From Pythium myriotylum (lineage: Eukaryota; Oomycota; Peronosporomycetes; Pythiales; Pythiaceae), in contig JALJCQ010000011.1 in the NCBI GenBank assembly GCA_023091665.1, positions 62,001-126,000 of the forward strand: a DNA stretch of 64,000 nucleotides. The letters run 5' to 3'. The notes beneath the pieces were generated by a model. The model saw only the letters and a program-made list of their open reading frames with translations, ran no database searches and was not told the DNA's origin. How positions within the stretch are numbered: position 1 is the first letter of the stretch; each line of letters begins with the position of its first letter. Of this stretch, positions 57,462 through 64,000 are shown in pieces. The translations under genes were made by a program, and so were the position numbers.

Positions 57462-59345
57462 ATGGCTCCGAACGTCCTCACCACAACTGAGATCGCCGTC
57501 GCCCCACCGACGACGCCAACCAATGCCGACGCCATCATCGCGCACTTCCTCAGCGAGCTCGCCCCACTCCAGAGCTCGTACGAAGAGCCAGGCCTCGATC
57601 GCTTTGAGACCGAAGGCAAGGCGAACTTGACCAAGACCCTCCAGACCATCATCAGCCGCGGCGAGCCTATCAACCTTGTGCTGCCGGCGTTCCCGTTCAA
57701 GTCACCCAACCGCGACGAGAAGGTGCTCGGTCGCTTGCCGGACCGAGGCGAAGAGATCGCGCTCGAGCGCCTCGAGAAGCTCGCAGTGGCTGTCGAGCAG
57801 GTATACCCCACTGGCTGTCATGTCACGATCTTTAGCGACGGTCGTGTCTTCAACGATCTCCTGGGCGTCCCGTTCGAGGACTTGCAGGCGTACAAGCGTG
57901 AGCTTCGCGAGATGGTCAAGGACGCGGGTCACACGCACATCCGTTTTGATGGTCTCGAGAACCATGCCAAGTCGGACGACCCGATCAAAGAGGTGTCGCA
58001 GCGATTTGGCATCCTCGACGTGGATATCGACGCGAGCATCAAGGCCGATGCGGGCCTGCTTCTCACCTACCGGTCATTCCGCAGGTTCCTCAAGAAAGAC
58101 CTTGCTCCGCAGTGGGCCACCATGTCATCCACGGCCGCGTCCAAGCGCATGGGTGTGATCGCCAAGAGCATGATGAAACGCAATGTCGCCTTCTCGACGC
58201 TCGTGGAGCACGTCTACCCGCTGGCGGTGCGCCTGTCGATCCACTTGTACGACAACGCCGGCCCCAAGTTCGGCGTGCGTCTCATCCCTCAGGCCAAGTA
58301 CGGTGTTCCACGTACACCCTGGCACTCGGTGATCTGCGAGGACCTAGACGGCACGGTCCACACGACGGATCTCGGGAGTGTCGACAAGTCCAAGTACGAG
58401 CTGGTGTTCAAGCGCGGTCGCGCGTGGGGGTTCAAGGAGAAGCAGCAAGATCTCTACGCTGCGTGGGACACGTTGAATGTTGAGTTCATCCACAACCCTC
58501 TCCATCTGGTCATCAAGGCGCGCGTGCCGGAGGATGCGGGCGAGTCATACTCGCCACCGACGCTGATGGATGTCCCCGTGGAGAGCTTGCGCGCGCTGAT
58601 CTGCAAGCACGGGGTCGTGAGCGTGCAGGGATTCCACCAGCACACGAGTGAAGAGCTGGAGACGGCGTCGATCCGGATAGGAGAGGTCATGTACTGGTCG
58701 TGGGGGAGTGTCTTCGAGATCAAACAAACACCTGATACGAAGCTCACTGGGCAGACGCTCGAGGCGATGCCCATGCACTTCGATGGCATGTTCAAGAAGA
58801 AGCACCCGGAAGCCACGGAACTCGGCGACGTGCCATTCGTACAGCTCTTCCATTGTGTGGAGGCCTACCCGGCTGGTCCGGATACCAAGCCTAAGGAGTC
58901 GGGACTCACGCTCTTCGCGCACACGAACCCGATCCTCGAAGACCTCACGGAAGAAGAGCGCCAGCGACTGAGCGAGATCACGCTCGTGTACAACTCGGGT
59001 ATTTTCGACCACCACGCATTCACGCATGTGTCACCAGTCATCATGAAGCACCAAGTGACTGGCAAGGATATTCTGCGATACCACGAGCCGTGGGGGCCGG
59101 ACAAGACGAAAATCACTCCGACGACTGTCCGATCTCTCGGCTTTGAGCCTGGTGAGGGCAAGGTCGACGAGGTTGCCAAGTACGTGGAGAACCTTCTGGT
59201 GCCCAAGCTCTACGATCCCAAGTACTGCTACGCGCATGCGTGGACCAAGGGCGAGTACGTATTCGCAGACAACGTCTCTCTCATCCACTCTCGCACTGCC
59301 ATGAAGGCGGACGGTCGTCACGTGCGTCGCATTCACATCAACTAA
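57462..59345 (+). CDS. isocyanide (isonitrile) synthase fused to Fe(II)/2-oxoglutarate dioxygenase
   Basis: An intronless gene encoding 627 residues. The N-terminal half (about 25-330) is a PvcA/IsnA/DIT1-type domain with the hallmark LPAFPFKSPN (75-83), KVLGRLPD (87-94), EEIALERL and TIFSDGRVFNDLLGVP (122-137). These enzymes convert the amino group of Tyr, Trp or another amino acid to an isonitrile using ribulose-5-phosphate. The C-terminal half (about 370-627) is a TauD/PvcB-like dioxygenase: HFD at 439-441 and His609 (LIHSRTA) as iron ligands, and Arg622/Arg623 (RRIHI) for 2-oxoglutarate. In bacteria PvcA and PvcB are separate adjacent genes, and fused forms are known to me mainly from fungi. 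The product is likely an isonitrile alkene or hydroxylated isonitrile. Substrate is unknown. No other biosynthetic gene is adjacent, and direct repeats flank the locus. Confidence 0.9.
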   Translation: MAPNVLTTTEIAVAPPTTPTNADAIIAHFLSELAPLQSSYEEPGLDRFETEGKANLTKTLQTIISRGEPINLVLPAFPFKSPNRDEKVLGRLPDRGEEIALERLEKLAVAVEQVYPTGCHVTIFSDGRVFNDLLGVPFEDLQAYKRELREMVKDAGHTHIRFDGLENHAKSDDPIKEVSQRFGILDVDIDASIKADAGLLLTYRSFRRFLKKDLAPQWATMSSTAASKRMGVIAKSMMKRNVAFSTLVEHVYPLAVRLSIHLYDNAGPKFGVRLIPQAKYGVPRTPWHSVICEDLDGTVHTTDLGSVDKSKYELVFKRGRAWGFKEKQQDLYAAWDTLNVEFIHNPLHLVIKARVPEDAGESYSPPTLMDVPVESLRALICKHGVVSVQGFHQHTSEELETASIRIGEVMYWSWGSVFEIKQTPDTKLTGQTLEAMPMHFDGMFKKKHPEATELGDVPFVQLFHCVEAYPAGPDTKPKESGLTLFAHTNPILEDLTEEERQRLSEITLVYNSGIFDHHAFTHVSPVIMKHQVTGKDILRYHEPWGPDKTKITPTTVRSLGFEPGEGKVDEVAKYVENLLVPKLYDPKYCYAHAWTKGEYVFADNVSLIHSRTAMKADGRHVRRIHIN

Positions 59346-60101
59346 TACTGGCGACTGTGTTCGTGACGTTGTGGTCGAGTTCTGGCTGGGGGAGGATGAT
59401 GTAGAAGAGACTTGCCTGCATATAATATAGTTCCTGCACGAATACACTGTCCTGCATGAGTACACCATCCGTTGTGGCTTGACGCAGGCATTCAAGTGTT
59501 GCGTCTTTTTTGGAACTCATGAGACGGTGGGAGATCGTACACTCGGCATGGTCGGTCTATGTAGTCGTGGAGATGTCTGCTCTGCTATAAACAGGCCGCT
59601 CTTGATTCGTCGTCATTTTGGACCTTGGCACTCACTATTTATATTTCTACCGAGAGTGCTCCATTTTCTCTATAAATTCTCACTATCACTCAGAATTACA
59701 CCCGAATCTCTCAACCCGAACGCACCAGAAGCGCTCAAAGTCCACGAAATAAACAGACAAATTCAATTTGTCTGTTTATTTCGTGGACTTTGGCGCTTCT
59801 GGACAAATTGAATTTGTCTGTTTATTTCGTGGACTTTGAGCGCTTCTGGTGCGTTCGGGTTGAGAGATTCGGGTGTAATTCTGAGTGATAGTGAGAATTT
59901 TTAGAGATAATGGAGCTCAATCATACAACAGGACATTCTGGACACAGGTATACTCGTTCCAAGTGACGAGGACGGTAAGAAATTCTCAATCTAGCGAGAA
60001 TGGAAACTAGAGAGTAGCAAGACATTTCGCTGGAAACGTTCATTAAGAATAGTTATCGCTTGATTGATGCACGCGTTCAAGTCGGTCTTGGAAGAATAGA
60101 A
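59346..60101. other. intergenic region containing a large foldback element
   Basis: The 3' flank of the isocyanide synthase gene, then the foldback at 59655-59919. The remainder is AT-rich with no recognised coding sequence. Confidence 0.5.
59655..59919. mobile_element. MITE-like foldback element with ~110-bp inverted arms
   Basis: The left arm (about 59658-59769) and right arm (about 59804-59916) are inverted copies with few mismatches. The centre (59770-59803) is a third partial copy in the right-arm orientation, so the left inner part can fold twice. The right end is TGGAGCTCA, and the left end is a decayed form of its complement. No ORF spans it. No target-site duplication could be recognised. 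Confidence 0.85.
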
Positions 60102-60659
60102 CTATCCCCACAAGCTATTCGGAACTTGCGGTGTGACTCTGTCTAGAGTATTCGAGCGAGGCCGCGGCACGTAGACGCATGCGATCGGCAGTGCATTTGG
60201 TATTCCGACGGCGATGATGCGCTGGATCCATGGGTTGACGTCGAGATTCCGCAGCATAAACGTTAGTTGACCAAACTGAGCTAACGAGCATGGAAGACAC
60301 GTGGTGTCGAGACGAGCAAGAGCTCCTTGGATCCTTGCATAATCGAGCACGGCTTCCTTGAAGTTCTGCACCGTCAATGCCGCAGGAAGACCAAGTGGAT
60401 CAGCTGGTAGTGGCGCCCCGCCCGGTGCCCCTGCTTGCGCTCGAGCCGTCTGAATAGCCCGAACGAATTCTTCCACATTGTGCCAACCAAATATAACTGG
60501 CGGGTCATCTTCTACGTGAACAGAGAGTTCCATGATCTTGTCCAAGAGATGTTCCTCCCCATTCCTCTTCAAAACGTCTTCGAGCAGGGTATCATCGATC
60601 GCGCTAGACACTTCTTCACCGCGCAACGAGCCCGAAGCAACAGGCGCAACCACGTTCAT
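60102..60659 (-). CDS. hypothetical protein
   Basis: A 185-codon frame starting with ATG at 60659. The composition is protein-like (DDTLLEDVLKRNGEEHLLDKIMELSVHVEDDPPVIFGWHN), with a Pro/Gly/Ala linker (AGAPGGAPLPADPLGLPAA) and a hydrophobic C-terminal stretch (IIAVGIPNALPIACVYVP). There is no signal peptide and no domain I recognise. It may be a fragment of a larger gene or transposon protein, or a real accessory gene. It sits between foldback elements in the repeat-rich island. Confidence 0.42.
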   Translation of the reverse strand: MNVVAPVASGSLRGEEVSSAIDDTLLEDVLKRNGEEHLLDKIMELSVHVEDDPPVIFGWHNVEEFVRAIQTARAQAGAPGGAPLPADPLGLPAALTVQNFKEAVLDYARIQGALARLDTTCLPCSLAQFGQLTFMLRNLDVNPWIQRIIAVGIPNALPIACVYVPRPRSNTLDRVTPQVPNSLWG

Positions 60660-61694
60660 CTTCGTGCTCGTCTTCTTACTCTACGTCTTTGTCTTCTCTC
60701 TCTTCTTTGGCGCCATTTGGAAAGATGATGAACGAATGAGAAAGGGAAATGAGAAAGGAACCATGGGACAGAAAGATTCAGTTCTGTGGTGAAGACTCTA
60801 AGTGCAGCCTCTGAGGTTTCTTCCGTTATTCCACCCGGAGTGGCGCGGACTTCCTCAACTTCTTCCCTGTGACTTCTTCCAGTGGAAGACTCCTACTCTC
60901 CAGCAGACCCAGGGTCACCCCCTTGCATTTGCATGTATAGCTCTCGTTGTTCACAGAGTTGCAACACAACCGACTCCAACATCAAGAGAAAGAACACAGC
61001 TCACACACGCAATCACCGCCAATAATCCAGCTGCCTATAGAGGCCTAATCGAAGTCAGACAATGACTGGCACGATCTGACGGTTATTGGCACCAGCGGAC
61101 TCATACTCCAGTAACTCCGAGAGTACCAGGCGCATCAGAGTGAGCGGATGCGGCTTCGCGTCGAGTGGCCAATCTGGTCGGCATCCCCCACTGGTATCAC
61201 AAGCTAAGGGCTCGGAATGCCATGGCCTCCGCACTTGCCAGTTATCCGACGGACATTCGCTTCACGAGGAACGCTCGCCATCCCACAGTCAGACCCTGCA
61301 ATGCAGGCCTGCCTGAGCTCGTCCCTTCCGAATTACAGTCCTAACTTTCCAGCCAACCTGACCCATGAGCTCCAGCTATAATAGACCATACGTTGCGCTT
61401 AATAAGCTTCAATCTCATCACCATAAGATGTTGTTGAAGATGAAGTCTATTGAGCTCAATAAATGTACCCTAATAGCTGGAGCTCAGTGCTGTCCGAATT
61501 TACCGTGGGTCAACCTGGCTGGCAAGCCAGGGATGTAAATCGGAGGCAAGGAGCTGGGGCAGGTCTGTGTGGCAGTCCCTGACGGTGGGGTGGCGGACAA
61601 GGCTCGTGGATTGAGCGTCCGTCGCGTGAGTGGCCAGTGCTTTGGCCATGGAGTTGTGTGCCGACACCTGGTGGTGCCAACGTTATCACCATAA
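60660..61694. other. region without recognisable genes
   Basis: About 1 kb upstream of the GH3 pseudogene. Only short open frames and the foldback at 61366-61486 are seen. Confidence 0.45.
61366..61486. mobile_element. 121-bp MITE-like element with 14-bp terminal inverted repeats
   Basis: TGAGCTCCAGCTAT at 61366-61379 is the exact inverse of 61473-61486. The interior is AT-rich and non-coding. Its end TGAGCTCCA matches the right terminus of the foldback at 59655-59919, suggesting one element family. No clear target-site duplication. Confidence 0.65.
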
Positions 61695-62640
61695 GATCGC
61701 CGCGCCGTCGCGCGCCGACATCCCTCGCGCCTGCACGTACGGGCGAGCACGCGCAGCTGCCCTTCTGCAACACGTCGCTGCCGCTCGCCGCGCGCGTGGA
61801 CGATCTGCTCCAGCGACTGCCGCTCGCCCAGAAGGCGCTCATGCACGGCCTGCGCGAGCCCGCGAGGCAACATGTCGTCCATCGACCTCCCAGAGTACAA
61901 CTGGGGCGCCAACTGTGTCCACGGCGTGCAGTCGACGTGCGGCTCGCGGTGCGCGACCAACTTTCCGAACCCGGTAAACCTGATACCCAGGCCGATCGTA
62001 TCGGTACTTCAAGGAAGTACGCGTGTTTCCTTTTGGCTGGGGTTTGAGCTACACGACAGTTGGCTCGCTCCTTCATCTCACCATGGTACTGGGTGTCGTC
62101 AAAAGTAGCAGTCGAGTAGGTTTCCAGAGAGGTCATTGGCTTGAGACCTCGATTGTCCGGCGCCGCTCAAAAGCTTCGAACGTATCGTCTTCTGCAGGCG
62201 GTGACGGTGACGGTGCGCATGCGCTTGTGACGTCGACACTGAACGCAACTTTTGTCATCCAAGTCGATAATACTGGAGAGCGGGATGGGGACGAAGTGGT
62301 GTTGGCTTTCTTCCGCCCACTCTCGATTTAAGCGACAGGTCCTGCGACCCTTCTAAATCAACAGCTCTTCGACTACAAACGCCTCCATGTTAAAAAAGGA
62401 AGGACGGCAAAGGTCCAGTTCGAGCTCACCGAGCGAAGCTTAGCACTCCATGATGACGCGGGGAATCTCGTTTCATACCCCGGTTACTACGAGGTGATGA
62501 TTTCGAACGGGGTTCGAGAGCGGCTCTCGTACCCTGTTCGCTTAGTATCGAAACAACGCATTCTCCGCCCGTTCCCAACGCCAGGCCGATTCAACAACCT
62601 GATGGTATCGGAAGAGGAAGACGCCGTTTCTGTGATGTGA
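61695..62640 (+). pseudogene. broken GH3 glycosidase copy
   Basis: The first 290 bp match 52629-52908 of the intact GH3 gene but carry a 4-bp GTAC insertion (frameshift), a small deletion in the LMLTAR region and base changes. The copy then jumps from the NPVNL codons straight to the sequence at 54384, losing about 1.5 kb including the nucleophile. About 107 bp of unrelated sequence (62059-62165) replaces the FSL codons. The last 470 bp match the parent almost exactly, except that a CAA is changed to TAA at 62329-62331. It cannot encode an active enzyme. The very high identity of the 3' part indicates a recent copy or gene conversion. Confidence 0.88.
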
Positions 62641-63585
62641 GGAATCGACCCAGGGCGATCCATATTTTTTGTGCTTGGATTACAAAACATTGCTCTCCTT
62701 CCGTGCAGCACAGTACAGTGAGCATCGAACTGACGGACAGACGAACCATGCTTTGCGGTATGTATGTATCAAATGGAATGGTTGGCCACTAAGAGTTCCG
62801 TTCCCGTTCTTTTCCTTTCACTCATGGGATTGTCCCGAGTAGACGTATGTGGAGTGCCCACAACGACCATCTGGAGTTGCCGCATCAACTGCTACTCTTC
62901 GAGCACACGTGTGTCTTTGTAGCACGAATGGACAACCGTGTCTGGTGGACGAATCGTGCATAGTGAGTGAGGTGTCCAGGTCTCAAACTAGAAGACCAAT
63001 CAAAGAAACCCGTCCACTTGTCGTCCGGACGACGGGGATAGGATAAAACCATTCTTTTGATCAGCTCTCCCTTTACGCAAAATTCGTCCAGTGCCTTATC
63101 GAATGCGTTGGAAAGTCTCTACGTGACATGTACAGTACAGTAGAGTTTCATCCTCTCAGACGACAGCGCGCAGACGGGGACGTCACCCCAACGAGCCACA
63201 CTCATTGGTTAGATGAGCGTCAAATCTCGAGTTTCACTGTACACACAGTACTGTACTGTAGTGGCGTACTAATCATGCCGAATGGGATTTGCCACCAGTA
63301 TTTCCTCTCTTGGTGGCATTCTAACCACGAAATCTCCCAAGCGTTCGCTATCCCCCACAACACAGTTTTGGTCGCTGAGGGATGGACTCGGTTGGGCTGT
63401 TGGGCTCGGGCTCTGCTGCTCTATTCTGTGCTGAACGTCTTCCGAGTGCCATAAACCACTTATCCATATCATCTATGATGATGGTGGCGACGAATCCAGA
63501 CCGTATTTTATGTGCGCACAAGACAGTACAGGATAGGATGGGATTACGGTATTGCAGTGATGTCGCCACGGCTGACGACCGTCCG

Positions 63586-63700
63586 TCCAATCCATGCACG
63601 GTGCATGGATTGGCGTGATTTCCAGTACTACAGTACTGCATTTACGGTGCAATGCACCGTAAATGCACCGTGCTTCAGTACTGGAGATCACGCCTTGCTT
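63586..63700. repeat. nested palindromes in right repeat copy
   Basis: A perfect 13-bp-arm palindrome (CCAATCCATGCAC G GTGCATGGATTGG) lies near 63588-63614. It is followed by an 11-bp-arm palindrome (TTTACGGTGCA / TGCACCGTAAA) inside an outer pair (GGCGTGAT / ATCACGCC). The left repeat copy has only a single unfolded version at about 55907-55945, so this inverted duplication arose in the right copy. Confidence 0.72.
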
Positions 63701-63866
63701 CAACAAATCTCGGCGATCGACTAGGACTGTCTGGCGATCAAGATGGGCTACACGCGTGGCTTTGCTGCGACTTTCACAAGCACGGTTTGCAGAGGGCATC
63801 CGTGTTGGCGACGCGGATAGCCCTGTTCTAGTTGCCTGGCGCCAACACTGTTGAAGCCAATCAACT

Positions 63867-63939
63867 GTAGAATAGTCGACTGGATCTCTGGGTCCGTCAT
63901 GCCGCATGATGGACCCAGAGATCCAGTCGACTATTCTAC
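63867..63939. repeat. second copy of the 73-bp palindrome
   Basis: Same sequence and size as the palindrome at 56115-56187, at the equivalent place of the right repeat. Confidence 0.85.
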
Positions 63940-64000
63940 GCATGACTCATGCGTAGCATCCAAGACCAACAAACAGGTGTGTCAAGCAAACACGACGAGC

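Larger units (their letters stand above)
62167..64000 (+). repeat. right copy of long direct repeat, running to the window edge
   Basis: Counterpart of 54464-56249. The first ~1,060 bp are collinear without indels, with several differences that are transitions. From about 63230 onward blocks diverge: a different 200-bp stretch before 63430, and extra palindromic sequence at 63586-63700. The end beyond 64000 is not seen. Confidence 0.9.
62641..64000. other. 3' flank of the pseudogene, no genes recognised
   Basis: All of this is the duplicated non-coding flank. Short open frames shared with the left copy (for example 62849-63046 and 55146-55343) change little, but only because the DNA is duplicated. 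They show no domain. Confidence 0.5.

Noticed and set aside
56115..63939. CRISPR-like or tandem repeat array in the repeat-rich segment
   Set aside because: The palindromes are two distant copies within a large duplication, with no regular repeat-spacer spacing, and the genome is eukaryotic.

Overview
The window is nuclear DNA of an oomycete (water mould), most likely from the Peronosporales/Pythiales. The evidence is short GT-AG introns of about 49-91 nt that all splice in frame, many long intronless genes, PAN/Apple-type wall proteins, an LRR receptor kinase of the TKL class, tandem PH-domain genes, oomycete-style initiator boxes (CTCATTCC/CTCATTCTC followed by an A-rich core), and two small secreted proteins carrying an RxLR-type motif. 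Gene density is high from 0 to about 54.9 kb. Exon structures below were derived by hand from splice sites and reading-frame continuity.

Layout. 0.2-4.6 kb (minus): 3-hydroxyisobutyryl-CoA hydrolase and a cGMP-dependent-type protein kinase. 5.2-11.5 kb (minus): three tandem PH-domain genes with 2, 2 and 7 PH domains, two of them ending in CaaX prenylation boxes. 11.9-14.5 kb (minus): a membrane-anchored protein with three PAN/Apple domains and a GH5 hydrolase domain. 15.4-23.6 kb: a four-exon protein of unknown function, uracil phosphoribosyltransferase, a coiled-coil protein (minus), mitochondrial methionyl-tRNA synthetase, and a PH-TM-EDR2 protein. 23.6-26.4 kb (minus): LRR receptor kinase. 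27.2-29.4 kb: glucosamine-6-phosphate synthase with an unusual N-terminal extension. 29.5-34.2 kb: an oomycete-type coiled-coil protein, a MIF-like gene broken by a stop codon, an MDR oxidoreductase, and an STPGR/ubiquitin-like protein. 34.7-42.9 kb: a 2,726-residue intronless protein with GAF-like, IQ and EF-hand domains. 42.9-50.5 kb: a PH protein, a cyclic-nucleotide-gated channel with a non-GYG pore, and a 13-exon Polycomb E(z)/EZH2 methyltransferase. 50.7-54.9 kb: a divergent pair of RxLR-motif secreted proteins and a GH3 glycosidase.

54.9-64.0 kb is an accessory, repeat-rich segment. A fused isocyanide synthase/Fe(II)-2-oxoglutarate dioxygenase gene (57.5-59.3 kb) sits between two long direct repeats. 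The left repeat is the 3' end and downstream flank of the GH3 gene. The right repeat carries a broken GH3 copy plus the same flank. Several foldback elements lie around it, two of which share a TGAGCTCCA-type terminus.

Functionally the window mixes housekeeping metabolism (valine breakdown, pyrimidine salvage, amino-sugar supply for wall chitin or glycoproteins, mitochondrial translation), cyclic-nucleotide and phosphoinositide-type signalling, chromatin silencing, and host- or environment-facing functions (secreted glycosidases, RxLR-motif proteins, and a putative isonitrile natural-product enzyme). The isocyanide synthase fusion in its repeat-flanked setting is the strongest candidate for an undescribed system.
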